In this document: positions 33,063 through 45,379 of the stretch, piece by piece | Position numbering within the stretch: position 1 is the first letter of the stretch | How the letters are laid out: every line of letters starts with the position of its first letter | Source: Atriophallophorus winterbourni | Taxonomy: Eukaryota; Platyhelminthes; Trematoda; Plagiorchiida; Microphallidae | Assembly (NCBI GenBank): GCA_013407085.1 | Contig: JACCGJ010000665.1 | Span: 62,001 to 126,000, forward strand | Length of the DNA: 64,000 bases | Direction: 5' to 3' | Program-made: the position numbers and the translations under genes | The notes under the pieces: generated by a model | Database searches by the model: none | Told to the model about the DNA's origin: nothing | The model's input: only the letters and a program-made list of their open reading frames with translations

Positions 33063-35140
33063 CTAGTTTTGAATATCCACATGCATGTTCGACCAAACAA
33101 ATCGATCAGTGATCAACTTACGAGTAGCACGAATGCCGGGTTGAGAAAGGGAATGAAAATGTTCAAAAAGGGATTTCCTAAGTAATTTCGGTACTAAAGG
33201 ACAGGGATTTTCGTTGGAAAAATCACACAAAACAGTCAAACTAGAGTAAGGAATGGGAATACGTTGGACTCGGAGGGATGACGAAGATTGGTAGTGCTGC
33301 ATGTCACTGTCATGTTGCTGAGCCTCTGCTAGCTGCGTGAGATCGAAGTTCGATCGACTGAGTGCTGTGAGTTGCATGCGATAAAATGCATCGGCAACTG
33401 TGGTAGACGAAGCAGATAGATAGCGAATGTCACTCGTAAATTGAGAAATATAGTCAAGGTGATGTATCTCACGTGGTGAATATCTATCAGCTGTGGCGAA
33501 CAACGCAAAAGTGTGAGGTTTGTGGTCGGTCCAAACAATAAAATCGCGACCATCGAGTAAATGTCCAAAATGACGAACAGCATGATATATAGCTAACAAT
33601 TCGCGGCCAAATGTACTATAGCGGGTTTGGGCGGGTTGTAGACGACGAGAAAAGAATGCAAGCGGTTTAGTAACACCGTCAATACTTTGCTGCAGGACAG
33701 CGTCGACTGCTGCTTGTGATGCATCGGTGGCAAGTGAAAGCGAAGCGTTGGGATTCCTGGACATGTAGGATAATGTAGATGCTTCTTTAAGTGCAGATTT
33801 CAATCGCTGAAACGATTTAGCAGCATCTGCATTCATTTTAAATTGTCGTTCCGTTCCGCGTAACAAATCAGTCATCGGTTGAGCGATGTCAGCACAGTTT
33901 GGAATGAATCTTCTGTAATAATTAACTAACCCGAGGAATCGACGTACCTGTCGAAGAGAGGTAGAACATGGATAATCATTGATGGACGAAATTTTATCAA
34001 GCACAGGGCGAATTCCGTTTTGATCGACATGATGTCCTAAGACTTCGAGGGAAGCGACAGCAAAAAGGCATTTATCCGAGTTAACCACAACGCCGAATTG
34101 CGAAAGTCGCTGAAAAACAGCATGTAGATGTTCTGTGTGTTCCTGTTGAGAAGAACTGGCGATCAGGACGTCATTAATGTAGACATGTACAAAAGATAAT
34201 CCCTGGACAACTTGGTCCATGAATCTCTGAAAGGTTTGAGCAGCATTGCGTAAACCAAAGGGCATTTTTAAAAATTCGAAAAGACCAGAAGTTGTGGTAT
34301 TAGCTGTTTTTGGGATATCTTCGTCGGCGACAGGTATCTGGTGATAAGCACACACTAAATCTAGTGTAGAAAACACTGTCTTTTCGTGTGATGATAGTGC
34401 AAAGTCATGAATATGGGGAATGGGGTAACGATCGGGAACAGTAACTCTGTTAAGGGAACGGTAATCACCTCATGGTCGCCAAGCATCAGATTTATTTTTC
34501 TCCACCATGTGAAGGGGGCTTGCCCAGGGCGATTTGGATGGCCGGATAATTCCCAATTCGAGCATATGTTCAAACTCAGGTTTCGCTAAGTCGAAATTGT
34601 TTGGAGCCAAACGACGAGGCTTGCTAAACACTGGAGGACCACGGGTCACAATGTGGTGTTTAACGTTATGTTTAACGACCGCAGCTTGTGTACAGGGTTT
34701 GAAAACTCCCGAAAATTATTTCAGTAAGTCACTGAACGCAGATGGGTTGTCAGGGGTGAGTACACGAATGGTTTGAATAGGAGAATCGCAGGAATTACCA
34801 AAGGAGTTAATCTTTGTCAAATTATCAATAAGCTTTCGTTAAGCTATATTGACTGACAGATCAAAATGTGAGAGGAAATCTGCTCCCAGTATCGGTACTT
34901 TGAGATCAGCCAGCGTGAAAATCCATCGAAAGTCGCGTCGTAGACCCGATTCGACAGAAAGTGATCTTTGACCGAAAGTGGAAATTTTCGTGCAGTTTGC
35001 CGCCTGCAACGTCATTGACGAAGGGCTCTTGCGTTATTTTTGTATGGTGGGATAACGCTAATGTCACCACCAGTGTCGATGAGGAATCGCATTTTAGTGG
35101 CCCGGCCGTTAACGTAGAAAAGATGGCTTTGAGGGGAGCC
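33063..35140 (-). CDS. Gypsy protease, reverse transcriptase and RNase H (damaged)
   Basis: Protease motif [12 protein letters not shown] lies at about 35070-35110, then frame breaks. RT/RNase H is open at 33063-34376: [68 protein letters not shown] and [10 protein letters not shown]. The RT catalytic YxDD is YIND here, with the first Asp changed to Asn, so this copy is probably dead. The start of the integrase HHCC finger follows before a stop at 33063. Confidence 0.8.
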
Positions 35141-35159
35141 AGACAGAGATGCCGTGTCT

Positions 35160-35914
35160 ACTGTCTGGCTTCGTGGTTTCCCTGATTGGAAAAATTTGAA
35201 TTATATGTGCAAAGTGACGTGCAATGCAGGGCCTCTGCACCGGAACGACGATGATAGTAACATAAACTTGAACCGTTAGAACGACTCGACGATCGCTTCT
35301 TGGGCTGTTGCGAATGACGATTTCGAGAAGAACTACGAGATCGTGCGATGTTCTGTACTTGCAATGACAAGGAATGGAATATCGATTCTATCATGTACTT
35401 CATCCGGTATGCGTGCCAGGTGTTGCAAACTGGTATTCTTATCCATAATGGCTAACATTTTACGGACGTCTGCTGATAAACTTTGTTGCCACAATTCGCG
35501 GATAATTTTGTCGTCAACAGGCTTGTCTCCTTGTAACTGCAGCATATGTAGTACGTGCTGTGAAGGAGTGTGATAACCCATTTCTATACCTGACAAAAGC
35601 TTTCGGAGGTTTTGCTCGTCGGTTAAAGATGTACGTGAAATAATAGCATGCTTGATGGCATCGTACGGATTATCGGCAGGGCGATTGTAAATTAAATCGG
35701 CAACCTCTTTTGCGACTGAAGTGGGCAACATACCAACCACACGGTTATACTGAGCACGTTGAGTTTTTACTTTGTAAGACTCGAATGAGGCTTTAATTTG
35801 CGCGAACCAGAGGCCAGGATCGTTCATACCAAAAGATGGAAGACTGAAGTGTGTCATAACGTCTGTAGAAATATCCCCAGATGGCGTATCAGAAAATGCT
35901 GATTTAAGATCCAT
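35160..35914 (-). CDS. Gypsy Gag (frameshifted)
   Basis: The first frame, 35333-35914, starts MDLKSAFSDTPSGD and contains LWFAQIKASFES and QHVLHMLQLQGD, the capsid region of CsRn1-like Gag. A frame change near 35340-35400 leads to 35158-35403, with Arg/Ser-rich sequence and a C-x2-H-x9-C-type nucleic-acid-binding motif (CYYHRRSGAEALHC). Confidence 0.75.
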
Positions 35915-36009
35915 TTAGTAAATGGAAAATAGATATGACAGCGAAATCAAAATAAATGGGAGTATATGGTACGAACGAAAATTTCAAAAAGAAAAATTTT
36001 CGGGGCTCA

Positions 36010-36144
36010 CCAATTTGTAGCAGTTGATCCAACGGAGATTTCACCACTAACAAAGTACGTCTCTGGTTATTGAACGCAATAAACCGGAACACAGTTCGCA
36101 GCGAATAACAGCATACAAATCACGTAGGGCTCACCAATTTGTAG
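36010..36144 (-). repeat. Tandem partial LTR end plus second primer-binding site
   Basis: About 110 bp of the LTR end (TGTAGCAGTTGATCC onward) and the adjacent GGGGCTCACCAATT are repeated once more between the full 5' LTR and gag. The element therefore reads LTR, primer site, partial LTR, primer site, gag. Confidence 0.75.
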
Positions 36145-36413
36145 CGGTTGATCCAACGGAGATTTCACCACTAACAAAGTACGTCTCTGGTTATTAAACG
36201 CAATGAACCGGAACACAGTTCGCAACGAATAACAGCATACAAATCCCAGGCAGTCACACGCGATATACTTGTCCCAAAGCAGAACACGAGCGCGGCGTTA
36301 ATCGTATATTCAAAATTGTGTACACATTTTACATGTATCATTAAAACAAAACAATAATGCAATATCCAGGGTTATTGTAATAAAATATACAATGATGAAA
36401 ACACCGTAATAGC
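36145..36413 (-). repeat. 5' LTR of the gypsy element
   Basis: Matches 31651-31926 with scattered substitutions. On the plus strand it starts TGTAGCGGTTGATCC and ends CACCGTAATA. On the element strand it is followed by the primer-binding site TTGGTGAGCCC. Confidence 0.85.
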
Positions 36414-36790
36414 ACGTAGAGAGCTTTCATGCATATCAAGAGGCGAATCATTTGTTAATATATCAATCCGAATGCTGTTCAAGCAATTTATATTGAAACT
36501 TCATCATTTTTGCGACAGTCGAAGCTTCATGAATTTATTTGGATATTTTTTTGAAATTCTGAAAAACATGTGTTCCGAATTCCCATGCAGTTTCTGCGTG
36601 GGTGTGAAACTGCTTATACGTCTACATTGACATGACAATCTTGGTGGTGTTATAAAACCTCACTTGTAATTTCCGTTAAATGTGCGTGGCATCAACAAAC
36701 GTCGAAGCACCATCATTTCACAACACACCATAGTTGGATAGATGATCGTTTTCTTTCTTTCTTTCTTTCATCACATCCATCATTGTAATT
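36414..36790. other. No gene; TTTC microsatellite
   Basis: AT-rich flank of the gypsy element. A (TTTC)n run is at about 36752-36770; nothing else recognised. Confidence 0.4.
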
Positions 36791-37840
36791 TAAGTTTTTT
36801 ATGGTCTAAAAAGCAACAAGCTTAACAATTGCCAAAGGAAGGTAGAAATTAACAAATGTACATGTTTAAAGAACAAGACAAGCAGTTACATTTAACCGTG
36901 AATAAGTATCCGTGAAACGAATAATTAAATAAACGTTCGTCTAATTTCGGTCTAAAGTCATGCAAGCTAGTAGAGTGAGCAACGGTAGAGGGTAATCTGT
37001 TTCAAGTAAAGCAGACACGGACAGAATAAAAATAACTTTTACAATTCGGGGGAATGGGGTACCAACACGATATATTTATGGGTGAAATAATTTCTCGTAT
37101 CCCTTTGTGTTAATAACTCCTGTAAAGGATGCTTTGTGGTATGAAAACTTTTGAACAGTAAGATTAGGTCTCATCTGATTCGTTGATAAGCAAAGACGAA
37201 CAGATTCATGTGAGCTATCCTTTCTTTAGAAGGCTTGTTTCTGACAGTGAGAACTAGTTCTGTTGAGTGGCGATAGATTCGCTGCATAAGTTCAACATTC
37301 TTTTTGAGTCACGGAGACCATTACTGCACACCATATTCCGTGACATTTCTCAGGTATGTGTTCATGATCCAATTGGAATATCTTGGGTGAATATTTCTCA
37401 AATACCAGTTTGAGTAGATTGAGGACACGTGTTGCTTTTTCAAAGGCAATGTTAATTCGAAGTGAGGTATTTAAACTAGAGGATATCCACATACCAACAT
37501 TTTTCTTCACTGCAATTTTAAAAGACGTGTGAACCTATATGGTATGTGTAATCTATTCGATTTCTTGCATTAATGAACCTTTATTTGTTGAATTAAGTTG
37601 ACAGTTTGTTCTTCAACGACCAGCTGTGAAGCGTATCGAGAGGTTTTTGTAATAGGAGACAGTTTTCAGTGCTACGGATACAACTCAAGATCTTTATGTA
37701 GTCTGCAAATAACGAAATGTTGAATGGAACAAGTTCCCGTATTTCATTGACATTAACCGGAAAGAGGATTGGACCAAGGACTGGATCATGGGGAACTCCC
37801 GTTTGATTGGAGCAGTAGCACAGTGGGGCTTAACAAATTG
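36790..37840 (-). mobile_element. CR1-like LINE, third family, copy 3 (3' fragment, decayed)
   Basis: Reverse-complement similarity to the RT end, C-terminal domain and 3' UTR of 26640-31530 and 49730-53200, for example GVP near 37790, EKNVGMWISSSLNTSL at about 37470-37510 and the 3' UTR words around 36795-36840. Many frame breaks. Confidence 0.65.
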
Positions 37841-37899
37841 TGTCGGTATGAATAATAAAAATGTTTGCTACAATATTATATAAAAGAATAAAACAGAGG

Positions 37900-39130
37900 G
37901 TTCATAATAACTCACCGACGGTCAATGTGAGTTGAGTAAAAAGATTGTGATAGAAAGGTTATTTACTGGTTCTCCACGATTTTGAAGATTTCGATGCCAA
38001 CAATAATCCACATATTGGGTTGATTAAATACTTTGTGATAAAGTTCAGAAGAAATAGATGTTCCGAAAACGAATGAAGTTGTTGGCTGGCCAAAATAGAT
38101 TTGTTTCCGTGGCGTAAATTATTCTCACAGTTCATACATTCACGACGGTCAGTCCAGACAGTTACGAACAAGTTCTCACATAATTAGCTTAGTTACAGTG
38201 AGAGAGAACGGGTTCAAAAGTATATATTATTCAAGGTCACGAGGTTTAACAATTGCATATACCAAATAGAAATACGGTAAATACAACAATACGCCCCTCC
38301 CAGAGCGTACAACAAGCGAGTAACTTCATTCACACATAGTTTTTCGATGCTCTGCGAAACTATCGCACCAGGCCAGTACGACTCGTAACCATGGTAACAG
38401 GCTCAGTGGGTAATGTATCATCAGATGTGTGGACGGGATTTGAATCAAGTTGAAAACTGTTGGGGTGTGGTCTGACGGACGATTGAGGGAATGAAACATG
38501 GGAATGCAGGCTTCAATCTATCAATCAAGAATGCATCACGGTGACCATCGATGTCTAATACGAAATGTTTGTCTTGGTGCGAGATGACTTGATTGGGTTG
38601 TAATCATTTGCTCATGGTATCACGACGCACATAGACGAAACCGAACATATCTAATTCTGGATGTTTGTAGATTGAAGGTGTGAAAGTACTAGTGGGTTGG
38701 TTTTGCAAACGAGTATGCGGTCCAGGGTAGATGGGGCTTGCTCTGACCGAAATCGCGTTGTTTTTTTGTACATGGTTGTAAACGGGGATATAAGTCATTA
38801 TTTATTGAAGAAAGCTTTTAAAGGAATCGGAAAATCTTCGTTGGGTTTAGTTCGACAATCTTTACACACGTAGCATACATCATGCACGATATCGCCTCTG
38901 GTGTCAAAGATTTGTCATATTTTGAGTGACACATACGTGGGAAATGCGACATGTGACCGATTTGATCGCAATACTCACTACTTTCACGCAGACGACGCAT
39001 GTTTCGCTAATATCAGATGGTTTCAATATATTGTAGTGCTCCCATCCCCATCAGAGGGTTTCATTTTAACGGGGTCAACCAAACGTACAAATTACAGCAG
39101 AAAAATCGATACGTCCATGGTTGATAAGTG
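37900..39130 (-). mobile_element. Decayed gypsy 3' end (integrase tail and possible LTR)
   Basis: On the minus strand, about 38400-38640 encodes words like HFVLDIDGHRDAFLIDRLK, the post-integrase region of CsRn1-like pol, with frame breaks. A purine-rich tract (GGGAGGGGCG at about 38290-38300 on the element strand) marks a probable LTR start; the LTR would run to about 37900. A different family from 31651-36413. Confidence 0.5.
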
Positions 39131-41255
39131 CTGAAAGTGGCGAGTTATCAAAATATTTCGTCACCTGATTTAACCGTGAATTTGTCAGTTTCCCTTTGAG
39201 AATATTGTTGTGAAATTGATTCCGCGTTGAGTATTTCTCTGATTAGTTACTGACAGTGGTAAACACCGATGGGTTGATCAAACAACAGAAACACAAAAGC
39301 GATTCAAATACACGAACGAACTGTAGAAAATGCACGGGTGACACATAAAAAGAACGGCACGTCCTAGATGGATGATTCTTCTATTAGTAGATCCGACATA
39401 GCAAACTTTCACATATATATCCAAAAGTCAAACCGATCGGATGAAAAGTATGAAAGTGTAGGAGCTCAGAATAATCCTACCGCTCGACACATGTGATCTC
39501 TTATGATCCGCAGAACATAATATAACTGAACTTAAGTGTCAAGAAACGCTTCGTTCATGATCTCTCATTGCCTTCGGTAACAACAAGTACGAACCGAACC
39601 ATTTTAAGGAATTTCGCGTCACATTGATTTTTGTTTAATGTATGCTGTTGTTCAGATAGATGTCAGATTTGCATGTATTATAGAGCTTAATTAAGAATAT
39701 CAAAAAGGAAATCCTTAGCTACTTTTGTTAGAAATTCACTTTTAATCAAGAATTGATTCACAATACCGGTAATTATACAATCGTCGGTCAATTTCTTGAA
39801 CGCTCCTTCATAATTCATCAAATGCTATACACGTATTAATTGGTGTGGTATACATTGAAATAGGTCTTTATTTTTAAATCACGAAAATTTTGTGATACCT
39901 TTTTTGATTGACTAGCATTGTGATTATCGTGAGGCCTTAAGCGGTAAAACAACTTAATGTGAACAGGTGTCTAAATGAATGGCTAGAATCAAACTTGTCC
40001 AGTGACTGGGTGTTATCGTATTCGTCTTATCATATTTTTAGTGTGCATATTTGCGTACTCGGGTATTATTTCAAAGGGTTGAATACTCTATTATTTAAAC
40101 GTTTGAGCGAAACTGGTGCCTGACTTGAATCTCTGTTACATAACATCTCAATTTTATACAAGCCAGATGCAATTTTATGAAGCTTTTTGAAATAATATTG
40201 TGATTTTCAGACGATGTATATAAATGCATTTTACTCGATTATTTCATTTATTTTAGAAAAAATCTTAAAATCGTTTCAGATACATTTTTCACTGGATTAG
40301 TCTATCGACAAAACATCTATGTTCTTTTAGGCATACCCAATATTTTTCGTCTGGGATTGCTGTAATGTATTTGCATGTCAGACAATTAAAACCTTAAATT
40401 GAAAATACTGCCAAGGATGATCTCGCTAACGTGAATCAAGATGTGATGAAATGTCAATTTTAACTCAACCAACTCGTTTGAAACATGTAACACTGCGCTC
40501 TTATTTTGACCACATATCAAACACTACAGCGTGCGACTACTTGTAGTACGATTACTCCGAGTACATATTTGGTAATTCAGATAATCGAGCTGCCGAGAAC
40601 AACGGGGTCAGTATTTATCTGGAGTTTTTTTTAGAACAAAAACTTGATAAGCTTTAAGATTGCATGGCATGGCAGTTATCATGTCAACCATAATTGTTGC
40701 CCATGCTAAACCTGGATATGGTGGACGTCTGGGCTAAACCCATGCTCTGAAATGTGATATCTCGGCTTCAATCCAAACTGGAGACCATTCGATTGAAAAT
40801 CCACTGTAAAACCGAGATCACATATTGATCACATATGATTGTTTTTTGTTCCTTATAAAATGTTTGAGGCCAATAATTTCTGTGATTATTTCCGTGTTCC
40901 TTAGTGATACTGGTGTTGTGACATCACCTATGAACAATGTGCCAGTATGTCACTTTTAGTTTCCGGCTGTTATCGGTACTTATTTTACAAACGGGTATGG
41001 TTAGTGGAAGCTTTTAACTCGTCATTCAATGTCGAAAAAGGCTTGCACGAACGACAGTTTCAATGAAACTTATCCATAATATTTCTTTACAGTTTAAGCT
41101 GTTTTTACGATTACGACAGATAACTGACTAACAGATTATGTCCGGGAAATCGCCTACGGTCCAACCAGATTTTATTCACGTATATTTAACGCCAAGAATA
41201 CATTGCTACCAACGGATTTGTTAACACAAATTGTGCTGTAAGCGATATGTGTATC
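39131..41255. other. No recognisable feature (about 2.1 kb)
   Basis: AT-rich sequence with only short open frames, no motif of any family I know, no clear repeat relation to the rest of the window. Possibly very old transposon or intergenic DNA. Confidence 0.4.
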
Positions 41256-42570
41256 AATTCTGAAATAGTGCGGGACAACTTACGTAGGTGGTATGTCAAC
41301 AAGTCATCTGAGGCAGACGGAACCTCACGTGCAAGTGACAATCAATTGTGTAAACAAATCTGTGATTTATTTAACCACTTTTGAGGGAGGGTTTTATACC
41401 AGCTGACAGAATAGAAGAATCATAACGCCCTCTACTAAGGTGATACTCGTTCTGACCATGCAATTTACCGCCCTGTTAATCTTCTTTCTGTGATCTCTAA
41501 AGCTACGGAGCGAATTGTGTGCGAAAGGATCGTGAGTCATCTCGAAACCAAAGACGTGTTGTTCAGAGACCAACATGGATTTCCGAAGTCTCGTTCTTAC
41601 TTGACTAACCTATCGGAGACAATGAACGACTGGACGCAGATAGTTGATGAGGGTGGTTGCGTGAATTCGTGTTACTTGTACATATCAAAGGCGCTTGATC
41701 GGATGGCCAACTCTATTATCCTGAGCAATCAGCAGAAGCCTGTTAATAATGGGTGCCTTCTTACCTGGCTGATAAGCTACTTGTGTGATCGCAAGGGAAC
41801 AATATTGTCAATAGTGTGATGTCTAGGGACGTCGACAACACCAGTGGCGTCTTGCAATGTTTGGTACTTGATCCTGCTTTTTGGTGTACATCATCGACCT
41901 TCCGAAACTCATCATAGCCAAAGTCAAAGTAATTCAAAATTTCAGTGGTCCAAAAAGCAAATAATTGACAGTAACCATAGATTAAAAATATTTTGAATGT
42001 ATAAAAACAACAAAGATGTTTCGTCAATACAGAATTGGATAAAAATGATCTCAGTGTTTGGATCAGTGGAAGTCTGAAGACTGTTGTAACGCGAAGCCGT
42101 GTACAACCGTGCTAGTTGCATACTAGTTATGCTCTGACGTATTTTTGGACGTTTTCCCATTGAAACATTCTCCTTGCTCCTAAATACGTATATTAACCAA
42201 TTTGTTCAAGCTTGATCACCATGGCTACAATGGGACATCGAATTGATCGACGGGATTTATCGCAGTGCAACTACATTGGTGATCTGTCTTTGCGACCTCC
42301 TTTATGAGGTTCGAATGGTGCATCTTAATTTGGACACACTGGCTCTCAGACGGATTCGATTGGATTTATTCCTCGCCTATAAAATACTGAACTCAAAGAT
42401 TCATCCTCTGAGGCAGCTACTTAGCCTTCGGTCAACTTATACCACTCGCATTCACACATTGGCATTGAATGTACCATATTCTAACCGGAACTTACGTATT
42501 TATCGGGTTGACTCAATGTGTCTGAAGGTGTGCAGGAACATCGAACTCCCTGCAGCTTGTGTTTAGATGA
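41256..42570 (+). mobile_element. Decayed CR1-like LINE (RT start and C-terminal pieces)
   Basis: 41260-41830 encodes linker and RT motif 0-2 pieces (RPVNLLSVISKATERIVCER, RDQHGF, YISKALDRM). 42243-42566 encodes the C-terminal tail (LDLFLAYKILNSKIHP, TLALNVPYSNRNLR). The core RT between them is missing or unreadable. Confidence 0.6.
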
Positions 42571-42630
42571 TTCAACAATGCAGAATGTTTTTTCTGCTTC
42601 GATTCGCAAAAAGTAAGATATACTACCCGC

Positions 42631-42633
<3 letters not shown>

Positions 42634-42673
<40 letters not shown>
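42634..42673. repeat. (AT)n microsatellite
   Basis: About 20 AT dinucleotides in a row, about 100 bp upstream of the GPCR start codon. Confidence 0.9.
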
Positions 42674-42676
<3 letters not shown>

Positions 42677-42778
42677 TCTTTCTGGCAAATCGTTCAGCGA
42701 TCTTTCGCAGAGAATTTAAATGTACAGCATCAATAAATCACGTGGTAAGTGCTGGCCGATTCCTTCCCTTCTACAAAC

Positions 42779-44140
42779 ATGTCTAACAGAGAACTCGCAA
42801 GTTATTGCACGGAAAATGCGGTTTTGAGCAAATACATTTTTTCATGTGATGAATACAATATCAAACAACGCGTTGTGTACCTGACCACCGAATTCGCTGG
42901 AATCACACTTATTCCACTTAGCGTGTTCAGTTTCACCGGGAACGTGATTATGCTTGCTATGTTGTGGATCGGCTCCAATCGTCCCAGTCGATTGAGGCTG
43001 TGGGTCACGGTTCAATGTATCTGTGATATTGTGTTCATTTATCTAATGGGAATAGTCCGTTATCTGTACTCCTACGCTGCTCCGTGGTGGAATTTCCAAG
43101 GCACAAATGAGGCACAAGAGAACCAATTCAAATGCAAAATGTTTCAATTGTTTATCAACTTGTCCATCACGTTACACATCAATTTGGGAATGTTCGCCAT
43201 GATCACAGAGGCCAATCAGCAACCTGCGACAGATTTATTGCGCAATGAAAATTTCCACTCCACCTATGCTTGGATATCGGTCACATTTCTGATTTCATTC
43301 ATCCAGGTCATACCCACTTGGTTCATAGCGGGATTGTGGCAACTGAGTGGGGTGTTTGTTTGTTCTGGTGATCCGCAATGGCCGAGTCTATATCATCGGT
43401 TCTATTTTTCTCATACTCTGTTTTATTGCGATGGTCTTATCCAATCATTGGTGATCTTTTCTATGATATTTATTTTAAAACGAAAACTACAAGCAATGCA
43501 AGACTCGCTCGCAATCATCGGGAGTCATGCGACTAAACGAAATTTGATCGGGAAAATGTTGTCAAACTTGAAGTCGAAACTAGAGATTGCCCGGGTTGAC
43601 ATGCGAATCTTGTTAATCAGTTGTCTGATAGACGGAAGCGCGCGATTGGTTCAGTCGTTGTGGTTGATCTTTGCAAGTGTCAAGCTGTACGCTCCAATAT
43701 TCGAGTTGGACTTCGTGGAAGATGCTGGCTTGGTGTTACAACATCTTGGAACAGTCACACTGCGGTTGGCGTGGTTTATGTTCGGTATATGGCTTTCGAC
43801 ATTTCGCCCCGTATGGTGGTACCAATGCTCGCCCGAGGTTCGTGACAACTGTCTCAGGTTTTTCAAATGTTGCACCAATCAGGAGGTTTGCTTACGATGG
43901 TGCAAACGAAAATCTCGCAGAAGAAAGTGTGCATCACTCATTTTTGTCAAAGAGAAGAAACAGATTTCCGAATTGTCAGAAGTGACCGAGGCGTTAGAGC
44001 GATTTGAAAAGCAACATGCTGCGAAATGGAAAGGTATCAGATCTCCTTATAAACAATCAGAAGATAGTAATACGTTGGATTTGAGAAAATTAATCGAATT
44101 TCACAAAAGGTCGGTTGTTGTACCTCGAACACTCGATTAA
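42779..44140 (+). CDS. Orphan rhodopsin-like seven-transmembrane receptor
   Basis: Single open frame, 453 residues from the ATG at 42779 (MSNRELASYC). The frame is open further upstream but has only GTG there, and a GTAAGT just before suggests a 5' UTR donor. Hydrophobic segments, numbered from this Met: about 38-65 (with GN, TM1), 75-98 (TM2), 122-143 (TM3), 163-186 (TM4), 210-235 (TM5), 278-303 (TM6), 317-345 (TM7). A Cys just before TM3 (FKCKMF) and one in loop 2 (FVCSG) can form the usual disulfide. The DRY motif is replaced by TEA, TM6 lacks CWxP, and TM7 lacks NPxxY. Cytoplasmic tail about 100 residues, basic and Cys-rich at first. It fits a lineage-specific flatworm receptor; ligand unknown. 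AATAAA lies at about 44190. Confidence 0.8.
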   Translation: MSNRELASYCTENAVLSKYIFSCDEYNIKQRVVYLTTEFAGITLIPLSVFSFTGNVIMLAMLWIGSNRPSRLRLWVTVQCICDIVFIYLMGIVRYLYSYAAPWWNFQGTNEAQENQFKCKMFQLFINLSITLHINLGMFAMITEANQQPATDLLRNENFHSTYAWISVTFLISFIQVIPTWFIAGLWQLSGVFVCSGDPQWPSLYHRFYFSHTLFYCDGLIQSLVIFSMIFILKRKLQAMQDSLAIIGSHATKRNLIGKMLSNLKSKLEIARVDMRILLISCLIDGSARLVQSLWLIFASVKLYAPIFELDFVEDAGLVLQHLGTVTLRLAWFMFGIWLSTFRPVWWYQCSPEVRDNCLRFFKCCTNQEVCLRWCKRKSRRRKCASLIFVKEKKQISELSEVTEALERFEKQHAAKWKGIRSPYKQSEDSNTLDLRKLIEFHKRSVVVPRTLD

Positions 44141-44189
44141 AGATGTTTTCAGCTTGCAGTGTAAGGAAACATGTAAACACATATTTTAT

Positions 44190-44197
44190 AAATAAAA
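44190..44197 (+). terminator. Polyadenylation signal after the GPCR
   Basis: AATAAA about 50 nt after the GPCR stop codon, at a normal distance for a 3' end. Confidence 0.5.
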
Positions 44198-44199
44198 TT

Positions 44200-45379
44200 G
44201 TCATATACCAGTGCACTAATGTAATATCAGGCTTATCGTGAATCAGGATGTTTGTTCAAATTCCACGGCGATTGTACATGGTTGGAAAAATGTATCTCTA
44301 TCATCTTTGTCGGGAACAGCGTGACACCAGTAGCAAGTAATGAATGCTTAACTGCTTTACAACCATAAGATAACAAAATGTTGAAATGCTAAAAAGATCA
44401 TAAAAAGAAGGAATTTGAAGAGCAATGGAATGTATGAGGCTCAGACACCGAGATTATAACAAACATTTAATCAAGTGTTGGGAAAGAGTTGTGCGACATA
44501 ATTATGCCAACTTTCTTGCAGGTTCAAGGTCATGCATCATAACAAGCTTTTGTCGCCAAGCCAATTGACAATATGCAAGCAGAAGTAACCACTTCACTGT
44601 TTTGGGACCATCCTCAATTATGAGCAAGTTTATGTTCAAGAATACGTTTCGTGAGCGCTCAGTCTGTCCTATGGAGGAAAATTTTAGATCAATCTAATCT
44701 TCATCGTAGGATGTAAAACAAAAGCGTTGATATACCACTAATTCGAGCTCTAACGGCAGTATTATATACCCGTCCAAGATTATGCTAATACACCAATGGC
44801 AGAACACAACAGATGATCGTATATTCAGTGATTTCACTAGCAACATCTTACATCCAGAAAGCAATGTAAGATGGTTCACTGCTTGAAATAACGTAATTTT
44901 GTTTAAGGACAAATACTAGTGGATGATTTTATGATAGAAAAAGCAATCAGGTTTAAAAGCACAGGATGAAGCTGTATTCAGTTTAAGAGCTTCTAACTGT
45001 CGAGAACTCAATAGGGGCAGCTAACTTGTGTATTATTTGCATACAGTAGATGTATGAACTCCACTAGAGAGGATTATTAACCAGGAGTACCTGGATGTTG
45101 CCCATCGGCACAAAACGAGAGCAAGAAGCAGCGATATTCCAACGACAATATTCAAAACCCACCTAAGATTTTAGGTTCCGAAAAAATTGCACGGGAACAT
45201 TTCAGGTTACACTGTTCGAAAACAGATGAACCTTAGTAGCTGTTGAACCATATGTAATGCCGGTCAAAAGAGCCCAAAGTAACGAAGTCTCGAAGAGTAC
45301 CGGTTGGCACCGAATCGTCAGACATATCAGATAAGTCATATTCGTGTTGTCATGAGTGATTCGTCAATTTGTATATTCG
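44200..45379. other. No recognisable feature (about 1.2 kb)
   Basis: Intergenic, AT-rich, short open frames without family motifs. Confidence 0.4.

Larger units (their letters stand above)
31651..36413 (-). mobile_element. Ty3/gypsy LTR retrotransposon, CsRn1-like, both LTRs present
   Basis: Minus strand. 5' LTR at 36145-36413, a tandem partial LTR plus primer site at 36010-36144, gag at 35914-35160, protease/RT/RNase H at about 35140-33063, integrase at about 33062-31976, polypurine tract near 31927-31936, 3' LTR at 31651-31926. Gag carries a C-H-C-C-type motif (CYYHRRSGAEALHC), typical of the CsRn1 group. The pol frames contain several breaks. No clear target-site duplication was seen at the outer ends. 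Confidence 0.85.

Noticed and set aside
38818..39000. Cys/His-rich minus-strand frame resembling a zinc knuckle
   Set aside because: Spacing does not fit a known finger and the frame has no supporting context beyond decayed gypsy DNA.
42749..42778. Ten-codon extension of the GPCR upstream of the ATG
   Set aside because: The first codon there is GTG and the bases overlap a GTAAGT splice-donor-like site; the ATG at 42779 is preferred.
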